A stretch of DNA of 64,000 bases from Diphasiastrum complanatum (taxonomy: Eukaryota > Streptophyta > Lycopodiopsida > Lycopodiales > Lycopodiaceae). The stretch covers positions 37,470,383 to 37,534,382 of the forward strand of contig CM055096.1 of assembly GCA_029204225.1 (NCBI GenBank). Reading direction: 5' to 3'. Position numbers and translations under genes: made by a program. Under the pieces are notes generated by a model. It saw only the letters and a program-made list of their open reading frames with translations, did no database searches and had not been told where the DNA came from. Shown in pieces: positions 10,641 through 22,140 of this stretch (positions are counted from its first letter, which is position 1; every line of letters starts with the position of its first letter).

Positions 10641-11788
10641 TGTGATTACTTTTGTAGTCATGGATATACCTGAATCTCCATCTGCATACCATGTTTTATT
10701 GGGAAGACCATGGTTGAGGACTGCGCAAGTAGTACACAACTGGGGTACGGGAAAACTCACCTTCAGGAATAGAGAACAGGCTGTAAAGGTTGATCCAACC
10801 ACATGGGCGGTGAAACTTATTGCACCCAAGGCTGATGACGGATCATCTACGACAGATCACACGATTTATCGCACAAGGCCAGCCAAGGGAGGTCACTATG
10901 ATACAGAGATGGATGTTGTAAGATGGATGGATGCATTAGCAACTATTGACTGCCGAACATGTCAATATGAATCAGATCTGGAAGCCAGTACATCTTCACC
11001 CAAATGTTACACTATGGACACACCAATCACATTTGGGGTGAATATGATAAACGTAGCATGGCTATCAACGGAACCTATTGAGAATCCAATGGATGATGAT
11101 CTAGTCCCTTGGCAACATGCTCTAGCTTATAATAAGGAAATTGAGCTGACTGATGAGCAGGTCCTACACCACATGGACCCAGATCAATATGGAACCAAGA
11201 AAGTAGTAGCTCAACCACCGCAAAAGTATGTTATGGCAAAAGTCCCAAGGATCGATCCACCCAAGGCACCTGCGAATAAGAAGAATTAGTTATACCAACG
11301 CTACAACCAGGTGATCCGATGGAGTGATCTACCCGAAGAGGCTTTAGCTACAGTGGATATTGATATTCACAACCATGAGGTGAATGTCATAACAGTCCCG
11401 ATGAGAGAAAACAAGAATGAACCCACCAAAATGACAAAAAAAGAGCAAGGCAAAAAGAAGGTGTTGGATTCCTTGAAGTCAATCAAGATAGACTCAGATA
11501 CAACGCCATCTTCTACATAGGTGATCGAAAATCAGAAAATGACCAGTCGGGCTAAGATCAATATGATGAAGGAGGAATCTTAACGAGCACCAGTTCACAA
11601 GATGCCTGATACTTTCAAGATTTATACCTTGGATGACATGATAATCATGATGTCGCAAGCCCAGAGATAACCTGATCAAAGTCAGGCACCAGTAGAACAA
11701 GTCTTCGAGGGACCTGCACGAACATAGTCGATGAATCTTGCCGAGCCAGGTGAAGAAGAAAAGATAGTGCATGTGGGAGAGCAGTTAA
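10641..11788 (+). pseudogene. G protease C-terminus and protease-RT linker (left copy)
   Basis: The frame at 10642-11289 begins with the protease C-terminal motif LLGRPWLRTA and continues through a linker conserved in M and in the right G copy: NMINVAWLSTEPI, then LTDEQVLHHMDP. A second piece (11311-11520, IRWSDLPEEALATVDIDIHNHEVNV) follows a stop. Coding is lost after 11520. At 11788 (GCAGTTAA) the sequence switches to copia H. In the right copy (from 28541) gypsy sequence continues normally past the same word, so 11788 is a breakpoint. Confidence 0.7.
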
Positions 11789-12660
11789 AAGAACTTGATT
11801 AGTGTGGAAAAGTTGCTTGATAATGGTTGTAATATAAAGTTCACCTCCAATACTTGTTCTATCAAGAGAAAAGATGAGATCCTTGCTGATGGAACTAGAT
11901 GTGGTGGAATTTTTCAGTTGAATTCTTATGAGAATGCAAATCTTTGTGAAGTTGCTTTGTTATCTAAGGGGGAGTTGTGGCATAGAAGGTTGGGCATCCT
12001 AACTTTAAATCTATGTCTTCTATGGTCAAGAGAGTGAAGGCTATTGGTCTTCCAAAATCTCTTTCCAAAGATTTCAAGCCTTGTGAGGCTTGTGCTATTG
12101 CAAAATCACACTGAAAGCCATATCAGAAGTCTTTTATCAAGACTACTCATCCTTTGGAGCTTATACACTTGGATGTACATTTTTCCTCTTCTAAAAATAT
12201 TGGTGGTGCAACATGTTTTGTCACCTTTATTGATTACTTTACTAGATATACTTGGTTGTATCTACTTTCTTCAAAAGCTATGATAGTTGATCACTTTCTA
12301 TTCTTCAAAGCTTATGTTGAGAAATAGTTTTCTTTCAAAGTTAAAGCTTTAAGATGTGATAGAGGAGGTGAATACATCTCCAACAAGTTTCATGAATACT
12401 GTGAAGGTGAAGGAATAAAGAGAGAGTTTTCTTGTGCTTATTCTCCATCTCAAAATGGAGTTGTTGAGAAAAGAAGACCAATTTTTATGTGAATGTAGTA
12501 AAGCAATTCGAGTTGAAGCTTCTTTTCCTACTTAATAGTAGGGAGAAGCTATAAATTGTGCAATAGATTACCTCACAATGCACTCGCTGGAAAATCACCT
12601 TTTGAAGTCTTGTTTAAGAAGAAATCTAAGGTAGATCACCTTAGAGTTTTTGGTTGTGCT
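11789..12660 (+). pseudogene. H protease end, pre-integrase and integrase
   Basis: NLISVEKLLDNGCNIKF is the copia protease tail. WHRRLG with CEACAIAKSH is the pre-integrase zinc module. Then come LIHLDVHFSSS and FVTFIDYFTRYTW (core), RCDRGGEYISNKF, and YSPSQNGVVEKR carrying the catalytic Glu. The core runs in several frames, with stops near 12105 and 12330 and a frame break at about 12470. It ends with KSPFEVLFKKKSKVDHLRVF, the usual integrase C-terminal block. Confidence 0.75.
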
Positions 12661-14144
12661 TGCTTTGTTTATGTGACCTTGGAAATAAGGGCCCACAAGA
12701 CATGGGAGCTTGTGGATCTTCCATCCAACAAGCACCCCATTGGTTGCAAGTGGGTTTTTCGAGTCAAGTATAATCAAGATGGCACAATCAACAAGTACAA
12801 GGCTAGACTTTTTTCTAATGGTTTTGCTCAAGTTTATGGACTTGATTATGAGGAGACTTTTGCTCCAGTTGCAAAGATGGTATCAATTAGAATCATAATT
12901 TCTGTTGCTTGTTTTTTCAATTGGCAAGTTCTTCAACTAGATGTCTCTAATGCATTTCTAACTGGATATCTAGAAGAAGAAATTTATATGGATCAGCCTA
13001 TTGTGTTCATCCATGACAAAGACAAAGTTTGCTTGCTCTTCAAAAGTTTATATGGACTAAAGCAAGCTCCAAGGTCATGGTATTCTCGACTTAACACCTT
13101 TCTTGAGTCACTAGGATTTAATCTTAGTAACTATGATCCTTCCTTATATGTCAAGTTTTTTGATAAAGATATTGTCATCCTTCTTATTTATGTTGATGAT
13201 ATCATTCTGACAGGAAGTTGTCTCAAGTTAGTTGAGGAAACCAAGATTGCAATTGGAAAAGAGTTCAAGATGCAAGATCTTGGAAAAATTCACTACAAAC
13301 TAGGATTAGAGATTGAATTTCTTAAAGATAAAGCTTTTCTATGTCAATCCAAGTATGCTCTTTCAATGTTAAAAAAGTTCAATATGTTAGATTGTAAGAG
13401 TATAGAAACTCCTATGGAGCATAATGTAAAAGACCCTAACAAAGGTGATGAAAGATCCTTTGTGGACATCACACTTTTTAGAAGCCTTATAGGCTCCTTA
13501 ATTTGGCTCACAATAACTAGACCTGACATAAGCTTTAGTGTTCATAAATTGAGCCAAGCTATGCAAAATCCTACTATTTATCATTGGAAAATGGCCAAGA
13601 GAGTGCTTAGATATATATCTCAGCTTTTGATTTTGGTTTATTGTATAAAAGTGAAGATCTTTCTATTGTTGGTTATTCTGCTCGGATTTTGCAAGTGATA
13701 GAGCAGATCAAAAATCTACAAGTGCTTATGTCATATATCTTGGAGGAAACTTGATATCTTGGCTTTCCAAAAAGCAAGATACTGTATCACTCTCATCATG
13801 TGAAGCTAAGTACAAGGCACTCAGTACAACAACAAAGGAAGTGTTTTGGATCAAGAGGTTACTAATGGAGCTAAAGATAATTATGGAAGAGGACCTACCT
13901 ATGATCATGTGTGACAACATTTCAGCTCAAGCCCTTGTCAACAACCCGATAATCCATGCAAGGAGCAAGCATATCGATGTTGCACATCACTTCGTGAGAG
14001 AGAAGCTCATTGGAGCACATCGACACATCATCTTGTATTATTGATATGCTCACCAAACCTTTGAGCAAAAGTTCCTTCATCAAGCATAGAGCCAATCTTG
14101 GAGTAATACCAAGATCCATGTTCAAGTCAATATAGATTGTTTTT
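12661..14144 (+). pseudogene. H reverse transcriptase-RNase H
   Basis: A frame open from 12556 to 13698 carries the RT: KWVFRVKYNQDGTINKYKAR, DVSNAFLTGYLEEEIYMDQP, SLYGLKQAPRSWYSRL and LLIYVDDIILTGS near 13180-13215. The integrase-to-RT linker that normally follows GCACFVYVTLE is missing, so integrase is fused directly to RT at ARAHKTWELV-like sequence (about 12690). RNase H follows in another frame: SWLSKKQDTVSLSSCEAKYKAL and the CDNISAQALVNNP block, with stops to about 14100. Confidence 0.8.
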
Positions 14145-14152
14145 AGGAGGAG
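14145..14152 (+). promoter_or_regulatory. H polypurine tract
   Basis: AGGAGGAG directly precedes the TGTTAAAATGG start of the presumed H 3' LTR, in the position of the plus-strand primer of copia elements. A T-run lies immediately upstream. Confidence 0.6.
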
Positions 14153-14899
14153 TGTTAAAATGGAGAAATAATCCATCTTGACTTTAGGCTTGCTACACCA
14201 TGCAAGTATGTTGTTTATAAATGCAAAGTGCCAAGTTTGGCCTAGATAGAACTCCAGCTACATAGATATGTCATATCTAGAATGATGAGTACAACTTGCA
14301 TATAGTTTGTAGAAATAGAATTAGCAAAATTATGCTTGTAGAAACTCGTGGCAATTCACATGCATTAATTGTAAGTGATCCATAGTGACATGCAAGGCAT
14401 GCACAAAGTGTAATGGACACATGCATGATGATCTGTACATTTCTAGTTAGAACTAGGACACTTGGAAAAAGCTGGTAGAGTTTCATGCATGAGAAGTGAC
14501 AAATGTCACATAGACTCTAGATGTCACTTTAGATGTCATTTAATGATGGATGGATGTGATTCTACCTCAAACTCCATAAATATGTGTAGCTCTCCTCATA
14601 ATTAATGATGAAGAACCAAAGCTTTGTAGCTATCTCATGCCATTTTGGATCCAAACAATTTTTGCTTGTTATCTCTCTATCTTTCTCTCTCTAAATCGTG
14701 TTGAGGCTAATGCTAATACACTAAAATCTTGTAGTTTTCTCATTATTGATTCATTGCCATCATATTCTGATGCTTAGCATGCTAGATTGTGGTTAAGCCA
14801 TAACTTCTGTACTAGATCTTGCTAATCAATCTAGAATCAGGTTATTGTGCTAATCATAAAGCTTAATTAGATCCATCATACTTGTGGACATTCCCCACA
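14153..14899 (+). repeat. H 3' LTR (right boundary tentative)
   Basis: It starts TGTTAAAATGGAG just after the polypurine tract. I place the end at ATTCCCCACA (14899) because it restores a TG...CA pair and length is ordinary for copia, but no second LTR exists in the window to confirm it. An ATAAATATGTG element near 14577 and a CT-rich tract near 14672-14690 fit a promoter and downstream U5 region. Confidence 0.45.
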
Positions 14900-15344
14900 G
14901 GTGTGAATTCTGGAAATTTTGTCATGAGAGACTAAGTGAGAAAATTTTCTTAATGCACAATCTTGATATCCATAAATTCTATATGTTAGATTGACAATTC
15001 ACAAAGTGCATTCAAAGCTACTAGTTTCTTTAGAAACTCCTTTGCAACAATTTTAGTAAAAGCATTTCTAATAAAAAATCAGACAGGCTTTTGAGATTTT
15101 CTTGTAGTTTCTCTTAAAACATCTCTATTTTGTTTGGATTTAACGGTTATAACCTTATATGTATCAAACTAAACAATATCATGTTGTTGTGATTGCAAAT
15201 AATATTTTGTGTTGCTAGAAAAAGTGAACATGCAGAATTTTGTCCCCAGTGACATAGGTTTGATTATAAGGAATATCATACTTTTGTCTTGCAACAGTAT
15301 TCTTACTCATTAAAAAGGTGATATAAAATAGCACATTAAGCTTC
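14900..15344. other. Unassigned spacer inside G
   Basis: AT-rich sequence with no supported ORF and no clear terminal motif. It lies between the H LTR and copia fragment N, and its origin is unknown. Confidence 0.4.
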
Positions 15345-15765
15345 CACCAATGTAGCATTTGTTTCTAGGAATGTAATCTTCCAAAAAGATACATTCTAGG
15401 ACTTGAAACAACCACCAATCAATGATTTTGTGTCATTTCATCCTATTCTACACAACATAGAATCTTTCACTCGTGATATTTCTTCTACAGAACCTACAGG
15501 TACAACTATAGAAGCCGAGCAGCCGATAGCACCTATCACCAGACCAGACCAAGAACGGATATGGAGAAATTCAAGAAGAGACACCATTCCAATCTGGTCA
15601 AAGATCCTCATGATTCCAAAAAGGTCTTGAGAGGTACACACCTCAATCTTTCTAGACGTCATCTGAAGATCCAGAAACCCTAGCTGAAGCTATTAACTCT
15701 AAGGATGTTGTGAAGTGGAAAGAAGCAATGGAAAGTGAGTACAACTCACTTTTGACGAACCAGAC
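15345..15765 (+). pseudogene. Copia fragment N: integrase tail and start of RT
   Basis: Around 15345-15400 the translation resembles the end of a copia integrase (FVSRNVIFQKDTF). A low-complexity linker (15403-15630) follows. In a shifted frame, DPETLAEAINSKDVVKWKEAMESEYNSLL (broken here for length: EAINSKDVVKWKEAMESEY is the key part) gives the N-terminal block of copia RT near 15670-15760. Homology stops at NQT near 15765. It is an isolated fragment with no LTR, in the same orientation as H but of another family. Confidence 0.55.
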
Positions 15766-16264
15766 TATCGTAAATCAGAAGAGAAATCAATATTTGCAGT
15801 GGAAGTGGTGAGTACGTGGTGTAGTGTGTGTGTGGATAAAAAATGCAACAGTTACTAGCTAGAATTCAAAATGAATTGAATATTACAATGCTCAATTGAA
15901 CAACAACCGTGGACTAAACTTGCACTTTGATAATTGTTTAAAACGTGAGTACAAGAGCTTCAAGTTGGTGCAAATTAATAGGTCATGCAAAAACATCTTC
16001 AGCTAAGTTAGTTGATAATAATCTAAACTCGAATAATTAGAAGTAGATTTTTTATGAAGATTCTAGGATAATATCTTACAAAATATCTACAACTACCTTC
16101 TATTGCAGTTATATTACAACCGCCTCATTTGAGTTAATGCATGTACAAGTGGGTGGTCGGACTGTATCGAAATTTACAAGGACTCGAGAAAATATACAAA
16201 GACTCAAAAATATACACTGACTTGAAAATTATAATGACTCAAAAAATTACGGATTTTCCTAATC
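15766..16264. other. Unassigned spacer inside G
   Basis: No supported gene. It contains a GTGTGTGTGTGG tract near 15823-15835 and is otherwise AT-rich, between copia fragment N and the hairpin minisatellite. Confidence 0.4.
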
Positions 16265-16442
16265 GATCCCATATCAAAAAATTCTGATTTTTGGGTATCG
16301 AAAAATCTCAGATTTTTCGAGTCGATACAATATTGAAAATTTTAACTTTTGGATATAAAAAAATCTCAGATTTTTCGAGTCGATACAGTATAAAAAAATT
16401 CTAACTTTTGGATATCAAAAAATCTCAGGATTTTTTTGAGTC
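16265..16442. repeat. Three-unit hairpin-bearing minisatellite
   Basis: Three direct units of 59, 58 and 61 bases (16265-16323, 16324-16381, 16382-16442) each start GAT(A/C)C and end GAGTC. Each holds an inverted repeat; in units 1 and 2 it is close to TCGAAAAAT/ATTTTTCGA around CTCAG. Units diverge by substitutions and small indels, so the array is not fresh. Confidence 0.7.
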
Positions 16443-18040
16443 AACACATACTTCATGACTTTCATGAGAGCCTCCCAATGGACTGGACCTGGATTTGAAA
16501 CTTAAATTGGTTGAGAGAGCTGATTGGGTATACAAGGTCGGATCGAGTGTAGAGCATAACATACATCAATGAATCGATTATGGAGTAAAATGGGTACTAC
16601 TTCATTTCTTCCTTCTCTGACTTCTTTGACAGCTTCAAACCAAGGTTGAGTGGGAAGTGGGTCATTTTGCACTCGGCCATTCCATATTTCTTCAACACAT
16701 TAGTGACGTATCTCTGCTGGCTGATGAAAATTTGCCTGCTGGATCGAATTCAAAAAATGTGAATTTCGAGACAATAGTGAGTAGGACCCATATATGTCAT
16801 CTTGTATTCCTATGCTAACATGTATTTGGTATCCTTCAACAAATTCAGATTATTACTGAACAGTAAAGTATCATCAACATACAAAGTAATAATGATGAAA
16901 GAATTTGAGATAGACTTAAAATAAACATTTGAGTCTGCCGAGTTTGGAATGAAACCATTCTCAATTATAAATGTATTAATTTCATGAAACTAGACTCTTG
17001 GAGACTATTTCAGACCATATAGAGCTTTGTGAATTCTACGCACTAGGTGCTCTTTACCCTTTAGCTCATATTCTTCTGGCTGGGACATGTAGATCTCCTC
17101 TTCAATGGTGCCATTGAGAAATGCAGTTTGGACGTCCATTTGGTGGAACTTCGAGGTCGGCTACAGCTGCATAGGAAAGAAGTATACGAATTGAAACATG
17201 CTTAACCACCAGACTGAAGGTTTATGAATAATCCAAATGTGGAATCTCGGAGAAGCCTTTGGCTAACAATCTGGTTGTGTATCGATTTATTTTCCCTTCA
17301 ACATCATACTTCACTTTGAACAACCACTTGCATGAAATCGGATTTTGATCCTTTGGTAGCTTAGTTACAGTCCATGTTTGGTTCTCAATCAGATAATCGA
17401 ATTCTGCATCCATGGCTACTTTCTATTGGTCAGCATCAGGGGTTGACATTGCCTCATGATCTGTATTTGGTTCCTGTACAAAATAACAGGCCGGATCATC
17501 CATGAATCGGGATGGAGGCTGTCTGGATGGACTCAATATTATGGATTGAAGTTTGATCCTTTGATGTTCAATATGTTGAGGCTTTGACTGATTTTCAGAG
17601 TCAGTATCGATTTTTTTATTTTCAATCCCTGAGCTGTTTTCGATACTTATCAGAATTGATTTTTCGATCCTAGGATCAAATTTTGAATGTTTGATCCTTA
17701 GGTTGAATTTCTCTAGAGCTTTTCCCTTATGGTCAAAAAATTGGTCTTCCATGAATATGACATCCCTACTCGTGAAGACCTTTTGATTTTTAAAGTTGTA
17801 GAAATTGTATGCCTTGTGATCTGGAGAGTACCCAATCAAAATCAATTTTTTGCTTTTGTCATCCAACTTCTTTCTCAGACCTTCAGGGATCTGAGCATAG
17901 GCAATGCATCCAAACACACGAATATGTTTGAGTGATGGTTTTGATCCAGTCCACACCTCAAAACCCGAAGAATGCAAAGTATGCAACTGACGTCTTTCAA
18001 AATTTGCAAAGAATGCAAGGAATGTGTTAAACTTCACCAT
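16443..18040 (-). pseudogene. Copia fragment O: integrase C-terminus and RT
   Basis: On the minus strand, 18040-17423 gives an integrase C-terminal block (FEVWTGSKPSLKHIRVFGC, IGYSPDHKAYNFYN, SRDVIFMEDQF) and an acidic linker. Next, 17413-17222 opens RT (NPISCKWLFKVKYDVEGKIN). Downstream to about 16450 the RT continues through DVQTAFLNGTIEEEIYMSQP, a KALYGLK block and LYVDDTLLFS near 16880, with several stops. N-terminal integrase, gag and LTRs are absent. The orientation is opposite to G, H and L, and O resembles none of K, H or A closely. Confidence 0.7.
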
Positions 18041-20371
18041 TTACACGACTTCGAGTCATAGGACTGTTATATACATTGTACACATGTCGTTGTACATTAT
18101 TTCACCACCAGGTACATAGTTTAAATTAAACTAGTCTTGTAGTTATAAGATTAGCTAAACGATTTCTGTAATAAACAAGGATCTATATAAATACATATCC
18201 AGTCCACATTCATTCACGATGCAACAAAGCGGAAGATTAAGCATCCAAAGTTATGTCCCTATTTTGGCTATAGCCATTCGTGTTGTTCATCTGACAAGGA
18301 TTCAGTGTAATATGCAAGAAACACCTTCCATCTGTGCCTAACATAGATATGTGTGTGTTGTGATTGTTTACACTCTTCGATTTACTTGTCTTAGCTCATT
18401 CACTCAGTCTGATCAGATCATGAACGTCTCTGACTCCTCAGAATCTGATCAAACGACGGCTGTCTTTGATGCATGAGGAACAAGCACTATCATATGGCAC
18501 TATCACTTTTATATATTGAAATTCATACTCAAACTGATAAAAAGTAATTCCGCACCCTATCAATCCTCTTCGGTGGACGTGCTCATAATTTATCTGTGCA
18601 CACAATTATTTCATCGGTCCTGTCCAGAGAGGATGAGCTGTGATTCTATTTGGCATTAACAATCTCTTGAGACTGTTCTTGTTGATAGTCAGTAGCAGCC
18701 CATCACGGGAGAGTTGAATCATACTCCATTTCTCTCTCTCCCCCTCCTACTTTGTTCTCCATCACAATTAACGTTGGTTGTTGTGACCATGAGCACCTAC
18801 TAGGACAAGATACTCATTGTACAATAATAGCTCAAACACACAAATATAATGGAGGATTGATGCATGCCACTAAATAGAAATGCACATCAATCTTGGGCAA
18901 GAGAGTAGTAGTTGAAATTTTTATTTTCTAGGACAATTTATCATCCTTTGAGACAAAGTTTTTTTCTAATGTTATATAAACAATAAGAGTTTGATTTTTA
19001 ATTTAAAAATGAACATTCTGAATATTGCCAACTGCATGCTCTACATTATAAAAAAATATGTTTTTTTAAAACTGTTCTTGGTGAACTGTCATTCTTGGTC
19101 AAACAAAAAACATCAACAAGGAAAAATGGAATAAAATAATCGAAAAAGTATTCATTATAGATTTCCCTCACCCTTATATACCCTAGTTTCGACACCCCAT
19201 AACATGCTCATCTTGTGAGACGTTGAATAACAATTTGAGCCAATCATGTCATGTTTCTAAACAACAACATAAAAGACAACCCAAGCGACTGTTGAGGTAG
19301 TTTAAGAGCATAACACTTGGAAACTTTGTGACTCCAACTAGGCAAGGGACATTAAATGAAGGAAATCTAGTAGTTATTGTTTCATATTAAAGCAATCATC
19401 ATAAACTTGCTCATAATGGAAAAATAAAGAGCTTTCTTCACTTTGGCTAGATTATGTGTTGTATAGCTCAAATCCCTAACCTGTTGCCCATTCTATTCCT
19501 ATTGTAGTTGAGAGCCATGTTATTATTGTTTATAAATAGTACCTATAATTGAAAAATTTGATGATAGTCAGAGAGCACAAAATGCCAATATTCATGGAAG
19601 TCAAAGAATGATGGGTGAGAGAATCGAGGCATAGATATATATCTCTAGAAGGAGACACATTTCACTCCAAATGATACCCATAAAGTACCACCTACAAAGA
19701 GGTCACCAACAACTTTCATCCTCTCATAATGCGTGTGATAACATGACACTCATGCTTCTATAATGACCATTTCAACAATGTTACAAAATTTTATATCATG
19801 ATTTCGACCAAGGCTATCTTTTCACACATGATCTTTAGTATTATGAGACGTGCACTTTCATTCTTGATTAGCACTTGGATTCTACACGACTTGATTAGGT
19901 TCTTCAACTATTGTGTAAACTTCACATATTCTCTTTTTCTAATTTACTTGCATGTTCTAAGCCATTTATTGTTGATATTGCCTTAATACTCGAGGTCTCT
20001 GCTCATAGCTTGGGATTATTTCATTATTAATGTAGTCTTCTACAACAATTTTCATACCACGAGGGTTTACCACAATTGTTGATACCACTTGTTACTCATG
20101 GTTTCTAATAATAACTTGAGATTATTTAAAAGAGATACAAGGCCTTATACATAACTTTCTTCAAGATTGTTTTATTTTTCATATAGCAAACTTTGCCAAT
20201 TTTGCTTCCTTTGTTATATTTGTCATTCTCTTGGGTTGCTGAAAATATGCCTCTTATTTCTTGAGCATTCTTTTTTGTTTGTCCCTCTCTACGTAAAAAG
20301 GTATACTCCTTTGGCATCTCACTCTTACTTTATGTCTGACTTGTATGCAAGGCTGTCATATACAAATCAAG
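18041..20371. other. Unassigned 2.3-kb stretch inside G
   Basis: I see no reliable coding domain. A possible small LTR-like piece starts TGTTATATAC at 18065, with CTATATAAATAC near 18183, and could end in CCTAACA near 18343, but no target duplication supports it. A TGGTATCA word on the minus strand near 20082 recalls an initiator-Met primer site, without a convincing gag beyond it. The rest is AT-rich and probably old element debris. Confidence 0.35.
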
Positions 20372-21481
20372 TGTTGGAATTTAATCTAACTCCTACTCAT
20401 CCCAACAGCCCTCCTTCGTTTTCCAAAGATTTACTCTCTCAAATGTAACCTGTAGTAAACAGTTTGCATTTTTTGTCACTACAGTCTGTTTTTTTTTCCC
20501 AGCCAGAAAAAAAAGGAATGCAAAAAATCCGACACTGTGTTTTTACATGGGATTTTTGACAGGCGACAATTAGGGCGAAAACTGTGAAACTTGTCCTACA
20601 AAAGCCGAAGGTGTCCTACAAGTAAAGACAGAATCTTGAAGGTGTCGCCGAATGTGTCTTACAAATCTCGGAGGCTGCTCTCAAGTAAAGGCAAAGGCCA
20701 AAAGGCCAAAGGGTGTCGTATTTCTAGTTTGTAGAAATTCACGCTCCATTTTACTATTAGACCAGAAAACCTTCACGCTCGATCAACGATCCAATTCCCT
20801 GATCACTTTGATAGCTGTTATCAATCTTGTAATTGTAAAGTTAAGTTAGTACAAAATTTTCAGCTAATATATATATACATGTAATTGAGCGATTGAAATA
20901 GGTGAGATAAGGTAGCAAGTCAGGTCAGATAGCATAGATTGCAATCTTACCAGTAGTTGACTCCTTAGAGTTAGTGATTATAGAGAGAGAGAGAGAGAGA
21001 ATTCAGAACTTTAGCAATTATTCTTGGATCTGTAAGTAGGATTACGCGCTTATCAACACAATTGTATTGTGGTCCGATTGTCGTTTTTACAACCTTTCAT
21101 TATACAACTTGTTCTACTTCTTTGCATTCTTGTTGAATGATAACTCTCACTCCCTTTTACACAAACACCATTATCAGAAAATTGTATGGCTGTCTATGAC
21201 GCCTAAATTGATTTTACATTCTCTTAATATCAGGTTATCAATATTAGAGAATTGCATGGCTGTCTCAGATGCCTAATTGTTTTTGCAATCTTTCTCTCAC
21301 GGCAGTCTATGACTCCTACACTAATAATCTGATTTCACACATAAAGAACTGCTCGTAACTCCATTCTCCCAGTAATCCACGATCCTGGTTATAACAATTT
21401 TTTTTTTTTCTTCTAGCAGTGGTATTAGTGCTGATATATATTTTTGACCATAGAGTGATGTTAGTGCTTCCTGCCACCACA
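20372..21481 (+). repeat. Putative 5' LTR of copia L
   Basis: TGTTGGAAT at 20372 is a common copia LTR start, and CCACCACA at 21481 ends four bases before a good initiator-Met primer site. A TATATATATACATG element near 20864 fits a promoter, and a (GA)n tract follows at 20982-21000. No second copy exists here, so both ends are guesses from terminal motifs. A degraded look-alike of the primer site (TGGTATTAGTGC) sits about 65 bases upstream of the good one. Confidence 0.35.
20982..21000. repeat. (GA)n microsatellite
   Basis: An uninterrupted GA dinucleotide run lies in the presumed L LTR. Confidence 0.9.
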
Positions 21482-21485
21482 TAAG

Positions 21486-21498
21486 TGGTATCAGAGCC
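21486..21498 (+). promoter_or_regulatory. L primer-binding site (initiator-Met tRNA)
   Basis: TGGTATCAGAGCC is the standard copia primer site, complementary to the 3' end of the initiator methionine tRNA. A copia Gag follows about 90 bases downstream. Confidence 0.8.
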
Positions 21499-21589
21499 AA
21501 GGTTCATTGGATTACTAGAGTCTAGGACTTATTCTAACCCTATAGAACTGTTCTTTCTGTTTGTGTCTCATCTTTGCTACACGATCACT

Positions 21590-22140
21590 ATGGAAGGTTC
21601 AAACTTAGAAATCTGCTTGATCAAGAAATTCAACGGAGATGACTTCCACATGTGGAAGTTCAAGATGAGAATGATCATGATCGAAAAAGAGCTATGGGGG
21701 TACATAAATGATTCAATACCCAAGCCAGATGGACCTGAATTGCTTCCAGCATGGGAAACAAAGGATGGCAAACACTTGTCATTGTATCCCTGAATCTGAA
21801 AGACACTCAGATTGCTCACATGTCCAACAACACCACTTCCATAGAAGCGTGGGGTATCCTTACAAGCATCTACGAGACCTCAGATGTGTCCACTCGTCTA
21901 TTCTTGAGGAAGAAGATGCTGACACTCAGAATGATGAAGGCACCTTAGTAAGAGACCATCTGAATGAGTTCAAATAGTTGCTAAACCAACTGGCTGCAAT
22001 AGGATCACCTATATCAGAAGAAGACTCTACCATGTCTTTTCTAGCCAGTCTTCCATCCTCCTAAGACAATTTAGTGTTGCTTCTTAGCAACACTCCTGCG
22101 ATGTCTCTACAAAAATTGACAGCAAGTCTGTTGCAGTAAG
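21590..22140 (+). pseudogene. L gag (UBN2 type), truncated
   Basis: MEGSNLEICLIKKFNGDDF, then MWKFKMRMIMIEKELWGYI at 21590-21720, matches the N-terminus of copia Gag. A frameshift near 21765 moves the continuation (TLVIVSLNLKDTQIAHMSNN) into another frame. The next part (LNEFK.LLNQLAAIG, MSFLASLPSS) has stops. The Gag C-terminus, the CCHC knuckle, the protease and most of integrase are missing: near 22140 the sequence jumps to integrase C-terminal coding. Confidence 0.7.

Larger units (their letters stand above)
11789..14899 (+). mobile_element. Element H: 5'-truncated Ty1/copia with 3' LTR
   Basis: Copia sequence starts mid-protease at 11789, fused to G with no LTR, and runs through pre-integrase, integrase, RT, RNase H, polypurine tract and a probable 3' LTR ending near 14899. 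The first 1.62 kb is duplicated at 26095-27716. There are multiple stops. The missing 5' end and lack of a target duplication point to recombination or template switching rather than simple insertion. Confidence 0.75.

Noticed and set aside
16265-16442. Regularly spaced repeats that could suggest a CRISPR array
   Set aside because: Units are contiguous and diverged, without unique spacers, and the DNA is eukaryotic.
18065-18343. Possible solo LTR (TGTTATATAC to CCTAACA) with a TATA-like element
   Set aside because: The flanking five bases (AGGAC and TAGAT) do not match, no partner exists, and the right end is arbitrary.
20075-20100. Minus-strand TGGTATCA resembling an initiator-Met primer site
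   Set aside because: Only about eight bases match, and no copia Gag is found on the minus strand beyond it.
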